From Gordionus sp. m RMFG-2023 (taxonomy: Eukaryota > Nematomorpha > Gordioida > Chordodea > Parachordodidae): a stretch of DNA of 64,000 nucleotides. The notes under the pieces are model-generated. The model was given only the letters and a program-made list of their open reading frames with translations. It was not told where the DNA came from and made no database searches. This document shows positions 1-12,359 of this stretch, in pieces (within the stretch, counting starts at the first letter, position 1; the number at the start of each line of letters is the position of its first letter). The stretch lies in NCBI RefSeq assembly GCF_954871325.1, contig NC_088776.1:62024954-62088953 (forward strand). The letters are read 5' to 3'. A program made the position numbers and the translations under genes.

Positions 1-1015
1 TTACTCATGATTTAACTAAAAATATTATAAGCTTAGAGATCTTGCTCATGAATGGTAGACATTTCTGGACACTTATTAACTAAATTTCTATAATATTATT
101 TGATTGTCACTGTTTTAAAAAATTGAAGAAATCGAGTCGTTTATAAATGTTAATCAAAATATATAATCAATACATTGTAAATTAAAATATCATAATCATG
201 ACTTCATTACCATGTTTTAAAATATTGACCAAAAATAAAATATGCTATTAATAAAATTGGAACGAATTTAAGTTAATCCACCTATAGGTGGCCCTAAGCA
301 TTGAAAGACTATGATGTTTAATCTTTAAAGATAATGACAAAACGGATTGACACCCATGGAAATTTTGGATTTATTATTATTCAAGGATAATCCATTACTA
401 TAGAAAGATATAATAAACTGCACTTTGAACATAAGGTAAATTGCCTACCATCTTCTAAATACCATATATTCAGATCATAATTAAATTTGATAGATCTTCA
501 TAGGAATTAATACCAAATATATTATGGAGGTGTGGCTTATTGTCGCTTTCCTGTGAGTCCAAGGAAAGGGATATTATATTAATAGCATAATTTTGTTACC
601 ATAACAATCTTTCAAATTATAGTTATAAGAGGAATAGGTTTGGTAGGTGGATTAGGATTCAATTCATTTTGGGGTTAGGGGTATTAATTTCTCAAAATTA
701 GGGTGCTGATAAATTATTTTCTATGAGAGGTAAAAGTAGGAATGTATAAGCCGCTTCCACACCCTATTAGATAATATAAACTTTTTTTTATATCGGGGCC
801 TACCTGAAAATCTAATTTGTATTTGAAAATACTCCAATTAGTTTTTTTTATGTTTAAAAATACATCTCTTTAATAACTTTTTTTTAAAAGTTCCAAACCT
901 ACTCTAGGTCCAACTTGAAAAATAAATTGAAATAATTTTGAAACACGAGAGATAAATATTTGTGATATATTCTTTTATTTTTGGCTATGAAGTGATAACT
1001 AAGAGTTAAACTGTA
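1..1015. other. AT-rich sequence, no gene seen
   Basis: No open frame of note and no recognisable protein similarity on either strand. It holds several short inverted runs, for example CTTTCC and GGAAAG about 20 bases apart near 549-568, typical of decayed transposon ends, but no element boundary can be drawn. Confidence 0.5.
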
Positions 1016-1621
1016 CAGAGGCGGTTTGGTCTTAAGAATCGGTTACTTGATTAGGTCTGATTTTTAAAATTAATTTTCGATGTTTCAGTACTCTCTGGAT
1101 TGATAGAAAAATATTTTTTAAATTATATATATTATCAAATTATAATCAATAATTCAATTAACTTCAATTCCTAGTGATAAGATATTTTTCAAAGCAGGTG
1201 TTATAAAGAAGATAAATGATTATCAAGCAAGATTTTACCAATCCAGTATAATGTATAAACGATAATCCTTGAACTATTATGCGTACAAGTACGTACGGCT
1301 TGCCCACAAATGTTAAAAAGTTTCTCATATTTTTTCCCCACCTTAATAAATCCAATTAGATGGAAATGAGAAAAACCTAGTGTAGCTCTGTTGTTCCTAC
1401 AACGTTGAGAGGGCGAATGCGCTTTATCACGTATCACGTATAAAAATATTTTTTCTTATCTTGGTAAATCTGATTTTATTATTCTGTAATATAAATATAA
1501 TAATTACTCGTGAGCTATCATATTATATTATTTTTATATTTGTAAATAAATAAAAATATTTTGCTTATACTTAAAATCTATGAATAATTTATCGATTAAG
1601 CAGGACCAAACCGCGACTTTG
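1016..1621. mobile_element. Possible non-autonomous TIR element
   Basis: The left end reads CAGAGGCGGTTTGGTC. The right end, read inward on the other strand, is CAAAGTCGCGGTTTGGTC, and the similarity continues weakly for about 15 more bases. A CAGAG start and about 600 bp length would fit a hAT-type non-autonomous element. The flanks (AAACTGTA left, AGATAAGT right) do not form an 8-bp duplication, so it may be old or misjudged. The two short open frames inside have no recognisable similarity. Confidence 0.42.
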
Positions 1622-1682
1622 AGATAAGTTAAATTTTCGTTAAATCTTTAAATTTTGGCATTTTTTTAAATTTTTAAACAAT

Positions 1683-2255
1683 CCATCAACCATATACATG
1701 CATCAAATGTAAAACATTAGTTGACTCCAAAGGGAGACATGGTCTAAATTGTATATATAGTAAGGCAGGCATGCAAGGCATGCAGCAATTAATTTAGCTA
1801 TTAGCCGTTCTCTTACCAGGGCCCGAATACCAAACATCCTGGAGCCTACAAATTTATCGTTAGATGATGGCTTAAGACCTGATGGCTTAACTTCCGTGCC
1901 ATGGTCATAAGGGAAATCCTTAATTTGGGACTTAACATGCGTATCTTCTTTCCCAAAAAATTTAAATTCTAATCCGGTTGATACAGCCGAAAAAAAAACA
2001 ATGAAATATTCCAAATTCACAAATTATATTTTTACACCGATTGTTATCTCTTCCCTTGGACATATGCCAAGTGGAACATTAAAGTTTTTAAAAAATATAG
2101 GGGATAAGATAAGAGCCCTTACATCAGAACCTAAAGAATTTTATTTTATAAAACAAAACCTTCAAATAACAATTTTAAAATATAATTACGCAAGTTTTTT
2201 GGGAACTTGTAGTCCCACCTCGGTTTTTATATAATATTGTTTTATTTTCTTTTAT
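1683..2255 (+). mobile_element. LINE family A, 5'-truncated 3' fragment
   Basis: This is the last roughly 570 bp of the same LINE as the longer copy at 21.2-24.6 kb, nearly base-identical to it (a few percent difference by eye). It starts inside the C-terminal CCHC region (CIKCKTLVDSKGRHGL), runs through the restriction-like endonuclease motif (RPDGL ... GKSLIWD) and ends after the GGGAACTTGTAGTCCC hairpin and a T-rich tail. It keeps the RPDG motif that the longer copy has as RSDG, but carries an in-frame stop between this motif and the conserved IWD. 5' truncation with a preserved 3' end is normal for target-primed integration. The near identity implies recent activity of this family. Confidence 0.88.
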
Positions 2256-2698
2256 AATATATAATTATTAAAATATATTATTAGCATATGGTCAAAATTA
2301 TAATGTTTATTCCTTTTTATAACTAATAAAAACGCTAAATCAAGAAAAAAAAAAAATTTTATAATAGAAAGAATGTTAAAAGTCTATTAAGATATGTATC
2401 TTCACTCTGTTAAAAAGGCTAAATTATGATTATTTTATATTTTGCTAAAGTTCAAGAATTTATCATTCCAATACAATTTCAAGCAAAAAGGTATCTACAA
2501 GCTGAGTTTCAAAGTTTTGATATGCAGAACCTGGTCTAATGAAACTATTAAACATGTAAAAATAGGTTTACACACAAATTATATTTATTTTTATAAAAAA
2601 ACTTTTTAGGCCATTACTAGGAAATTTAATATATCATCTTTTAAACCCAATTTTTTAGTACCATTTTACCTTTATTTTTTCTCCATCCTAAAAATAAG

Positions 2699-2913
2699 CA
2701 GTGGCCCCTACAAATGATAGGGAGGGGGGTTAGAAGCAACTAAAACTTATTTGTTTATATTACCTCATCTACTTTAAAAATTTTCTGCTTTCCCATATTT
2801 ATGAATTTCACACTGCTAAAATGGTCTCAATAAAATAATTAACTATTTTTTGGGGGAGAGGGAGTATCAGGGAGTATTCTGCTTTTATCGCTCAGAAAAT
2901 TTAGGGCCCACTG
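2699..2913. mobile_element. hAT MITE, deletion derivative of the 34-35.8 kb hAT
   Basis: The element begins CAGTGGCCCCTAC and ends GGGCCCACTG, and the similarity to the ends of the hAT at 34038-35808 runs well inside both termini (for example the AGTATTCTGCTT and CTCAGAAA blocks near the right end). The flanks AAAATAAG (2691-2698) and AAAATGAG (2914-2921) are an 8-bp target duplication with one mismatch, as expected for hAT. At 215 bp it has no coding capacity and needs a transposase from elsewhere. Confidence 0.82.
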
Positions 2914-5900
2914 AAAATGAGAAAATTATGGAATTTCTAAAAAAAATACACATATATATATTTTATACCGCTTTTATTATTAAAAAATATATTATATATT
3001 TTAAATTAAAAACATAACTCTAGTTGATAAACCTCTCAATAATTACTATGGTAAATTCTTTTTAAAAATTATCCATATATTTATATTTATTAAATCTCTG
3101 AGACATTTTTAATTTATATAGAAAGGCATATACGTGATAAGAATAAGATATTATTAACGCCATATTAACTTATTATAAAGTAAAGTACTTAATTCATTAA
3201 ATTTTATCTACAAATATATGTTAAAAAAATATGTAGTGCACTTTAAACATTACTCGATATTTTGCACTTTTTAATGATCTGATTATTTATATAATTTATT
3301 GTATACTTGGGTTAATTATATAAATTTTATAAAATAAATATAAATCCGAGTGTATAATAAACGAGAAAGTAGAAAGATTTTAAAACAAGTACAAATATTA
3401 GCAACAGTAATCCACCAACACCCATAGAAATCAAATATATTATCATATTGAATAATATAAAATGTTTTAGTTGGATGGCATAAAAAAAACTAATTATAAT
3501 TTAACTAGGCAAATTGTGTAAATTTTAATAGATTCTCTATATCAATAACTTCAAAAAGAAGTACGGAAACCATTTTGGATTATATCGACCAGATGCATAT
3601 ATAAAAAAGTATTATATATTACATAACTGTGTTCACAGTGTATTTGAAACATTAATATTATTTTGAAATAGCTGTGTTATTAAATAAAAAGTGATATTAA
3701 TCCCTCTGAATTTAATATAAATTCATTTTCTCGGGCCTTATGAATATATTTTTCATCTATGTAAACTGGACAGGTTTAATCTAAAAAAATAATAAAATAA
3801 TGTAACATAAATTTTTCGGTATTTTTATGAAATTAAAAATAGGTTCCGATTTTGTAATATATGCCAATCGATCGACTTACAAAAATAATCCAAGCTTGGA
3901 CATAATGGTATTTCCAAAAATATTTAAGGGTATGAATTTAATGCTATATTAATAAATCACTTTTAAATTTGATTTTTTTTTTCAATAAAAAAAATTAATT
4001 GTTTGTTAATATGATTTTAATTAATATTTTTAATGCTTTACCGTATATAGAAGTTTTTTTATTATTTGATAATTTTCTGATAGAAATAAAATAAAATATT
4101 TATTTATGTTTATGACCCTAACTCCAAGTAGTAATTCTTACATAAACTAACCGTAACTCTCATTAGGCTCAAACTTTTGTAATTAGGAATTAATTTTATA
4201 GGGATAGACAAATTTCAATTTTAATATTTATAAAAATATTAATATTATGATTATAAAAACTAGGGCACAATGAGTGTAGCATATTAAAAATAGAGTTATA
4301 TTAATGGTTTATAAAATAAATAATTTGGTTTAGATAAAAAAAAGAATATAATATCATGGGGTTCATGGCAGCTTCATTCAATATCCTCTAGGAAAAACTT
4401 TAAAATATTTTCCTCTATCCATTTTATATTATTCATATAATTCATTTTATTAAATTTTTATTTACTGATATTTGCTTTAACATTTTGGGTCGATTGAATT
4501 TTTGGTTTTCCTTTCTTTCGCAACACGTCTAAATTCTACACCTTATTTATATATTTTAAGGCCTTTTCATCATGTATGTCTACCGTGCAACCTTAGATTC
4601 TTCACCAATGTAGTCTAATATGACCATGTTAGCATTATGACCATGTTAGCATAGTAAAACAAGGTTATATTTTGAATCCTCGAAGTTGACATTAAATATA
4701 TTTATGTTTTTCTTTGAAGATATCGATGACCTGCAGAGATCAGGACCATAGTTAATATGAAATCAAATGATACGGTATAAGCAAGAAAAAACAGTGGCAG
4801 CAGGGTTGGCCAATTCAGTTAGCTTATAAAATATTGAATCCGTGTCGCTATTCTAAGACAATATATCTATAACAAACACTGCAGATCGGTGTGAAGAAAC
4901 AATGCAACTTGCTCCTTATCCAAAAGTTAAAAAGTTTAGTTATCTCTAATCTTCAATACATTAAGTCGGATAGTTATGCAAAATCGCTCCACTCAATATT
5001 TTAGCCAGAAAATTGCCTAATCATCTAGCATGCATTTTTTCTAAATAAAATACTTAGTTGGGCGGTCATTATGAGCTTAAGAGTAACTCAACTTACCTGA
5101 ATCGGCAAGTTTAAGATATCTATGGATCAAGGAACTAGGTAAGCCACAACTTGGATCATCAAATCTCTAAGGACAATGTTGGATAATAATTCGCAATGAC
5201 ATGACCCAAAGAACTCTATGGGAGAATAGAATTCGTTTCAAAGTCTCAACCTAGTTTTAAAACTAACATGATGAAAAAGATAAAGAGTTTGATTAGCATA
5301 ATACATTCACCTGGCCAATACCAACAAAAGACATTTAATAAACAGGAAGCATATCATGATTGAATATTAATCTAGGTAATTTGTTTTGGAAAAAACTGTC
5401 AATAAAATTGAACAGTAAACGTCAACTTTATGACATTATTATGAAAGTAGTAATATCATATTATGGATTAATCTGGATTTTGGCTTTTAATCCATTTAAT
5501 ACCTAGCAAATTACTTGTTTTTAATATATATATTAGCTTTAACAGAAAATTAATTTATTTTCATATCGCCGAAGGAATATATCTACCCTACTTTTTCGTA
5601 ACATTTATAAAATATACATGTTAAAGCCGGATTTAATAGCGAAACCTTCCAGCTTTTATAGCTGGACACCTCTTCCCATATGAAATTTACTTAAATAAGC
5701 CAAAGGAGCCACAATTTTTAAAATTAACTTCCTTTTTTTCATCAGGCAATTTTTTTTATTTGAATAATCTATAGAATAATCAAAAATAATTTATGCACAA
5801 AGAAAATGGCTTTATAAAAATTAAATGTACATAACCCCAAGATGTTGAAAATAGTTTTTGTATAAAAACATTATATCTTTTTGACATTGGCTTAAAATGG

Positions 5901-6280
5901 ATTTATTACCCAACTAACACTTAATTAAATATGTGTATAACAAATGTAAAAATTATGAATTTTTTGAACATTTAAATATTAGTAAGATAGCCAGAGATGG
6001 GATGAAAAGCTTAATAGAAATTTAAATATATATATGGTGATAAAAACTGGGAATTATTCTGTATTACAGAAAAATCTCTTTATTTGATCATTTATGAATT
6101 TTTTAATATCAAAAGATTTCCTATATATACTATTAAATTAAATTGAAATAAATGGGCTCGGAGCTTGTTTTTTGAGATTTTGTAGTTTGAATCTGTAATT
6201 TTTAAAATTTTCTTCATTTTTATCGACATTTTTTTCAAATAGAAATACTCCGTCTATCTCTTTAATTATAACAATGCCTC
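2914..6280. other. Long AT-rich stretch without recognisable genes
   Basis: No protein-like frame, RNA gene or clear transposon was recognised on either strand. The only local structure noted is a 17-bp direct duplication around 4619-4652 (unit containing ATGACCATGTTAGCAT). Confidence 0.5.
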
Positions 6281-6284
6281 AGAT

Positions 6285-6440
6285 AGTTTATCAAGAATTT
6301 AAATTGGGAAACAATTGGTTGTCGGCAATTCCCAATAAAAATCTTGGTCTTTCCCTAATGAAGAGCTGCACAACGCTCTTTTGCTTTGTTATGTAAAAAA
6401 TTATGCGAAGTAAGTGACGTTTTTAATGTACCCACTTCTT
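6285..6440 (+). pseudogene. Possible decayed LINE C-terminal fragment
   Basis: One frame reads GNNWLSAIPNKNLGLSL, followed after a frame change by a stretch resembling NEELHNALLLCYV. The pattern W-L-x-A-x-P-x-K-x-x-G followed by a short hydrophobic segment is found upstream of the CCHC finger in LINE proteins that end in a restriction-like endonuclease; compare EWLEALPSRNLGNLL in the 23.9 kb copy. The stretch is short, frameshifted and AT-biased, so the call rests on this one motif. Confidence 0.35.
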
Positions 6441-6689
6441 AATAAAAGCCATATCAAAACCGGTGCAATTTTCATGAGAGCAAGTTAACCTAACCCTTCT
6501 AATCTTTTTATTATTTTTTTTTTGTTTTATATTTTAAAATAAATTTTTTTATAATTAAAATTTTTTTTTATGGGTATATTTGTTTAAATTTTGTTTTTAA
6601 ATATATAAGTAAAATATAAAAGTAAATTAAATATTAAATTAATATATATCAAAGAATTTTATTTTTTTAAACAAAATATACAAATTACC

Positions 6690-6750
6690 ATTTTAAATAT
6701 AATTATTCATGTTTTGGGGAACTTGTATTCCGTTTTTATAAAATGAGTTA
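6690..6750 (+). mobile_element. Relic of the LINE family A 3' end
   Basis: The sequence AATTATTCATGTTTTGGGGAACTTGTA followed by a CCGTTTTTATA-like tail matches the 3' untranslated end shared by the LINE copies at 2.2, 12.3 and 24.5 kb. The upstream part cannot be aligned by eye. Confidence 0.5.
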
Positions 6751-8115
6751 TTTTTTTAAATATTTTTTAAAGAATTATTTGTGTATCATTTGATACATTA
6801 TGAATTTGATAAAAATAATATATTTTTAAAAAAATATTGGTTGGATTGTTAATAATTATCATTGTCTTTAGGTCAATTAAATGGTATTTTATGTTGAAAT
6901 TATAACAATACTTTTTTTTAGTAAGTTTTTATATTTTAAATTGATAATTATTATCTGTATTACATTATCAAGAAATAATGGTAGAATATCTATTTTATTA
7001 TTTTGTTTTAAAATGGTCATTATAAACATTGTCATCTTTGTAAATTATATTATTAAGAAATAGTGTCAATCACGATTATGACGATTGTCACTCTTGGGAA
7101 TTATATTATCACTCAAATCATATCAAAATAAAAAAATTTTTGGAACAAAAAATTTAAAAGTCAAAATGACTATTATGCAAACGTGCTAAAAATTATTTTT
7201 ACTATTTTTTTATTAGAAGCTCTCAAAAATGGGAAAATATCAGAGAATAATAGCAGAATGTCTTTATTGGTGATAGCTTATCATCACAGATTAGCTAAAA
7301 TGGAAGGTTAATATTTTATTTTTTTTGCAAAATATTTTAAAAGATAAATTTTCAGTTTTAATCGTCATTGAATAGTTTCCCAGTAAAAATTTCCAGAAAA
7401 AATTGCTAAACAATATATTTCTTATATGTGTATATTCTAGATATCCCATATGCAATATTAATTGATTTTAGTTAAGACATTTCAATATATACCGGTGTAA
7501 TTAGGGATTTATTGCTAAAAATGGGCAATCTTGGCCAATTTTAAAAATTTTCTATAAATATTTGCGATATTTAAAAAAAACTCCATAGAATTATAGGAAA
7601 GACCTAGTGATTTTCGGCGTAATTAATTTCTTCTAAATATTTTTAAACTAATAAATTTTCATATTTGAAATTTGCACCAAATTGTTAAAATGAATTGATT
7701 TCACTGTAGAAATGTTAAACAAGTTGGTAAAATTTTGTAGTCGAATTAAATTTATATGATATACATTAATGATTCCACATAATTTTGTTTATTTTTTCTT
7801 TAAATGATATAGCGCAAAAGATGATAACTTATATAATAGAATATAAAACTCCTGAAATGAATAATTCTCACTATAGATTTGTTATCAATCATAATTCCAG
7901 AAGGAAAAGTATATTTAAATTGACAAAATATATTTTTAATCTTATCTTTGCACAACTGCACAAATTATTTCAAAATTTAAAAATTCCTTATTTTCTTTTA
8001 TATAAAGTAAACATTATTTATAAGAGCAAAGAAATATTAGTGGGCTACGTTTCGGTAAATTTTACTTTATTATTATAATTAATTAATTTCCTATTTGTTA
8101 CTCCAAAACATCCAG

Positions 8116-8148
8116 ATTATTTGAAAGAAATTTTGCAAGGAATAGAAG
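8116..8148 (+). CDS. Candidate micro-exon 1 (33 nt)
   Basis: Preceded by an AG acceptor (CAAAACATCCAG) and followed by a GT donor (GTATAATT). In phase 1 it encodes D-YLKEILQGIE-G with no stop, taking the first base of the junction Asp from the preceding exon. This is the first of a series of symmetrical phase 1-1 mini-exons on this strand. The upstream exon is not identified; the poor polypyrimidine tract is a weakness. Confidence 0.5.
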
Positions 8149-9123
8149 GTATAATTATAAAGCCGTAATTTTAAAAACAAACTGAACTTTGTTGAATGAA
8201 CTCGTTCATATATATATTATTAGATTTGAAATTCCATGATCACTTGATTAAGTTCGGCTAAAGACCCTTTTTAATATTTATTAAAGATCAAATAAAAAAT
8301 GTATCAATCAAAGCCCTTGGATCTGGTCAATTTTTAGCTTATCTACAGATATCTAGCACTATCATTAAATATTATTCCAGCCACCCAGCGTGCTATATTA
8401 TATTTGGTAATGATTTATTGGGATTCAGTCCCAGGTTCTGTTTAGCGGGGCAAATAATGATGATCAATCACTTTTCAGTACTATTTTTACTTGGTAGTTC
8501 ATCTATCACCGATTTTATGAATATTCAAATAGTGATATAAATTAAATAGCAACTGGCTTGACGATCGCCACATATTTTAATTTATTTCTAAAAATTTATA
8601 CATATTATTATTCTAAGATTCCATGTTTTCTTCTTTAATGCTTTTTTTAATTTAAAAAAATGATTTCTTTAAAAATAATTGATTTAAAAAATATATATAG
8701 CTCTTTATTACCAGATCGCAGCACATTCTTAAATTACTTTTTTAATAATATTCAATTGTCTTAGAAAGAATTTAAACATTCATCTGCCCATGGAAAAAGG
8801 ATTGATATGAGATTATACCTTAATATACAAAGATTGTTTAGATCCCTTTATTTAGCGGAGTTTTTTTTAAAGGCCATTTGTTTGCCTTAATAAATATTTT
8901 TATTATAGATTTAAGAAACAATATTTTCAGTTTTCAAAAGATCAATTAATTTTAAAAATTTCAAAACTTTATCGATATGAAACAAAAAACGTGTTCGAGG
9001 CCAAAATAAATTTTTAAAATATATTTTATGAAAGTTACAAAACAACACAATGTTTTCATATAGTTTTATTAATTTGTGTATACGTTTTATAAAAAATATA
9101 CAATTTTTTATTATATAATAAAG

Positions 9124-9150
9124 ATTTAGCAACAGATTTACCTATTCCAG
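9124..9150 (+). CDS. Candidate micro-exon 2 (27 nt)
   Basis: The acceptor is ATATAATAAAG and the donor GTATTATAG. The phase 1-1 reading gives D-LATDLPIP-G. Its last bases, CCAG|GT, recur in candidate micro-exons at 20.2 and 26.1 kb, which supports a common family. Confidence 0.58.
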
Positions 9151-9227
9151 GTATTATAGTTATTATTTCTTTTTATTAAAAACTTTATCTACATTATATA
9201 TAATATTTTATAAACATTTTTTATAAG

Positions 9228-9257
9228 ATACGAATGTTCCTGCTTTAGGAGATGATA
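9228..9257 (+). CDS. Candidate micro-exon 3 (30 nt)
   Basis: The acceptor is TTTTTTATAAG and the donor GTATTTCTTTT. The phase 1-1 reading gives D-TNVPALGDD. With the next exon it forms a pair that is duplicated about 300 bp downstream (9531 and 9609), including intron sequence such as TATTTC-TTT-CATTATTAAAA. Confidence 0.6.
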
Positions 9258-9312
9258 GTATTTCTTTTCATTATTAAAAAAATATATATAATCAACTTTG
9301 TATATTTTTTAG

Positions 9313-9357
9313 ATTTTTTCGAGTTTGTTGAAAATTTAGAATTTGCCGAGGACATAG
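9313..9357 (+). CDS. Candidate micro-exon 4 (45 nt)
   Basis: It has a strong acceptor (TATATTTTTTAG) and a GT donor (GTTTATAGG). The phase 1-1 reading gives D-FFEFVENLEFAEDI-G, acidic and aromatic. It is the same length as its duplicate at 9609-9653, and both end in an acidic/aliphatic residue pair before the split Gly codon. Confidence 0.62.
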
Positions 9358-9530
9358 GTTTATAGGTGAAAAATAAAATTGTTTTTTATAGGCTTAAAGG
9401 AATCTTATAGAATATCTAATAATGAATGTAAATTATACGGAAGGGGATAGGAAATGGAATTTCTAGGATTAAAATTCTTTGTTCCCATTTATATTTATAT
9501 GTAACATATTTTTAAAATATATTTTATAAG

Positions 9531-9557
9531 TGATCAATGATGTTACATTCACTGAAG
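9531..9557 (+). CDS. Candidate micro-exon 5 (27 nt), duplicate of exon 3
   Basis: The acceptor is TATTTTATAAG and the donor GTAATATTTC. The phase 1-1 reading gives V-INDVTFTE-G. It lies about 300 bp after exon 3 in a tandemly duplicated unit; the flanking intron sequences align while the exon bodies have diverged. Confidence 0.6.
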
Positions 9558-9608
9558 GTAATATTTCTTTACATTATTAAAAATATAATATAATCTATTT
9601 TATATTAG

Positions 9609-9653
9609 ATATTTTGTTGCTTGCTACAGATGCAGGAATTGCTGATGAATTAG
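9609..9653 (+). CDS. Candidate micro-exon 6 (45 nt), duplicate of exon 4
   Basis: The acceptor is TTTATATTAG and the donor GTTTATGGG. The phase 1-1 reading gives D-ILLLATDAGIADEL-G. Length, acceptor and donor context match exon 4 at 9313-9357. Intron sequence after both exons is also shared (TTTAAAGG or TTAAAGGA ... CCTATAGAA-like). Confidence 0.62.
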   Translation: MFCCLLQMQELLMN

Positions 9654-10561
9654 GTTTATGGGTGTTATATTTTCTTCCTATCAAAAAAAAATTCCTTTTT
9701 ATACGTTTAAAGGGATCCTATAGAAATTCCTAATAAAGAGCATAAATAATAGGAGTCGGAAATAAAATTTTTACTTCCTTACCCAATGAGAAATATTTTC
9801 TTTAAATTTCAGTAATAAGAGGATTTATAGTAAAACATATAAATAAAAAACGTTTTTATAAAACTGTTAAAATTGCAATAGTTATTGTAAAAATATAATA
9901 ATAAATTTTTAGAATATAAATAAAAACCATATTTACGTTTTGTATTTACACGCTTTTTTTCGTACAATTTAATTGCATAAGATAGGTTTAAAAATTAAAT
10001 ATATATTAATAAACGAAACTTAAGTAAGATTTATATTATCAATTGCTATCAAAAAATGAATACGATCATACAAATTATATAATTTAAATTAAATATACGA
10101 AGTTTACCCTTATTTTGTACCGAAACTCACATAATAAGATTACAGGATATGTAAAAAACATTTCAATTCAAACATCATAATTTTATCATTCTTTCAAACA
10201 AATTCATTCTAAAACGAACTTTTTTTTCTAAAAATCTATATAAATATATTTAAGGATGTTTGTATTTTTTTCCGTATATAATTTACAGAATCTTTATGAA
10301 TTCTTTTTAAAATATATTTAATATTTCCAATTGATCACATATTTTAATTTTAAGAAACCTTTTAATTTTATTTTTTATTTAAAAAAAATCGTAGTATAGG
10401 AAGTACCACATGAAATAGTGGTTTCTAAGAAAAATAAAATTTCAAAAAATATATGGAAAATAGAAAAAAAATTAGACATTATAAATATGGAGTAGTCATG
10501 TACAAGTATGTGTAATATTTTTTCATATAAATTTTTAATGACTTTTAATATTTTATTAAAG

Positions 10562-10570
10562 ATCAACAAG
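10562..10570 (+). CDS. Candidate micro-exon 7 (9 nt)
   Basis: ATCAACAAG sits between TTTTATTAAAG and GTAAAATC and reads D-QQ-G in phase 1-1. A 9-nt match to this pattern is easy to obtain by chance in AT-rich DNA; it is listed only because of its position in the series. Confidence 0.28.
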
Positions 10571-10633
10571 GTAAAATCTTAAATTTTTATATAAAAAATT
10601 CTAAATTAATATTTTATAATAATTTTTTCCAAG

Positions 10634-10657
10634 TCGAATTTTTGATCGATCCTGAAG
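10634..10657 (+). CDS. Candidate micro-exon 8 (24 nt)
   Basis: The acceptor is AATTTTTTCCAAG and the donor GTAATTATAA. The phase 1-1 reading gives V-EFLIDPE-G. The CCTGAAG|GTAAT end resembles that of exon 5 (ACTGAAG|GTAAT). Confidence 0.56.
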
Positions 10658-11899
10658 GTAATTATAATTTGTATTTAATTTTATAATGCAAACATATCTA
10701 AAACATTTTTCCAATTTTTTGCTTTATGTTGCAACAAGTTTACCTACAATAAATTTATATATTTTTAATTTGCTAATAATTAGTTAATATAATGACTATA
10801 ATTTAATGCAATTATTTTTACTAAAAATAGACAACGACTCTTATAAAATTTAAGGTATTAAAATAAATTTCTGAGAAAAATTTAAATTTCTGTGAGAAAA
10901 TAAATCATTCTTTAGGAGGTATTTCGGATCTTTTCCATATTCGCGATTTTTATTTTTAAGAAAAAAACGAAATTTAAATCCTCGAGATTTTCTTTGACCT
11001 TTGTTGTTGGGGTTATTTTAAAGGTTTTTCTTAAGATGGCAAGAAATCTAATGTTTTAAACTGATTTAACCAATATTTTTAAAACTAACCAAGATATAGG
11101 TCTTATCAATGATTTAATATTCAGACTTTTATGTTTCGCACAAGCTATGAAACCTTTTTTAAAATAAATAATTGGACACTTTCTATTTTCCCCAGAACGT
11201 TAATTATTTCTGTTAAAAATTTTATCTTATAGTCTTAGTTATGAAAAATCGATCGAAGGTGTTTTTAATAAAGAGGTATGTTAATGTTTTGATGAGACTC
11301 GTGCATGAAGAATATTATGAAGTTGTTTATTGTATGGTGATAATTTTAATGAAGTACTATATATAAACCAACACAGTAAATCAAATCATATTGATCTAAA
11401 AATACAAAATAATACATTGCTTATATAATAAAATATTCAATTTAAATTATAACCGAAGGTAAAAAAAAGACCTTTCGAAGTAAATTAACTTGTTTAATTG
11501 TTTTTGAATGTCATTAACAATAAAACCATAAGTATAATTGTTTTTTGTATGTAAACAATTAAAACTAATAGTTTAAAAAAAGTTGAAAAAATATTTAAAA
11601 CGACTTCTTAACACATGTAAAGAAATTACCAAAATTGGCATATTTGAAATGGGTCCATTTTGGGCACATCATATATTCGATTTATTCTTTTTATTTGGGA
11701 GTATTTAAAAAAAATTTATTGCGTAAACATTGAAAATTTTTATTTATTATACAGACAACATTTTTTATTTTTTTTATAGTCGCTTTACCCCAAGATGATA
11801 AATAACAACATATAAATTTAAGAAGTAAAAAAATGATAAAGAGATTAATTTTAAAATACTCCCACTCTCTTTCAAATTGCAAAATGTTGATTATAGTGG
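10658..11899. other. AT-rich intron-like sequence
   Basis: No recognisable gene. Two GAAG|GT strings (11253-11262 and 11453-11462) look like donor sites of the micro-exon series, but no acceptor at a phase-preserving distance was found, so no exon is called. Confidence 0.4.
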
Positions 11900-11902
11900 T
11901 TA

Positions 11903-12350
11903 TGAATAGTTAGAGGCATTATCAAGTCTTAACCTACCTCATATATAATCAAAGCAGACACGCAAGACATGTAGCAATTAATTAAGTTATTATCCGTTTT
12001 TACGAGAATTCGAATACCATAAATCATTTAACTACTTTAACGTCTTTAGACAAATCCTTAATTTGAGACTTCACATGCGTCTTTTTTACTTCCAAAAATT
12101 TGTAATTCTAATTCGGTTTATATAACCAAGAAAAAAAATCTTAATTAACAAATTATTTGTTTTTATCAATCGTTATCTTATGCCTAAACATATTTCAGGT
12201 GAAACTTAAAATCTTTTAAAAAATATAGGCGGCCTTACATTATAATACAAGATATTTTAAAAATTAAAATTACAATATTAAAATTGAATTATTCGTGTAT
12301 TTTTGGAACTTGTAGCTAAATCCGTTTTTTGATAGAATGAACGTTTTTAT
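11903..12350 (+). mobile_element. LINE family A fragment, old and decayed
   Basis: Aligns by eye with 23930-24590: TATGAATAGTTAGAGGCATT at the start, GTCTTAACCTACCTC, then CACGCAAGACATG, GGGACTTCACATGCGT-like and the terminal GGAACTTGTAG block. It carries many small deletions and substitutions and has no open frame. It is clearly older than the 1.7 kb fragment of the same family. Confidence 0.8.
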
Positions 12351-12359
12351 TTTATTATT

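Noticed and set aside
1201-1437. Minus-strand open frame of 78 codons with mixed codon use
   Set aside because: No recognisable similarity, overlaps a second open frame and lies inside a probable TIR element.
4712-4745. Exon-like ATATCGATGACCTGCAGAG after TTCTTTGAAG
   Set aside because: The only nearby GT gives a length not divisible by three, and it lies far upstream of the other candidates.
6881-7063. 60-codon hydrophobic open frame, looking like a signal peptide or membrane segment
   Set aside because: Ile/Phe/Leu/Lys-rich translation is what AT-rich noise gives; no splice or neighbour evidence makes it the missing first exon.
7217-7269. Exon-like stretch after TTTTTTATTAG ending before GTGATAG
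   Set aside because: 53 nt, so it would shift the frame, and it has no paralogue in the series.
7785-8078. 97-codon open frame just upstream of the first mini-exon
   Set aside because: Composition follows the AT bias, with no motif and no donor in phase 1 before its stop; tempting as a 5' exon but unsupported.
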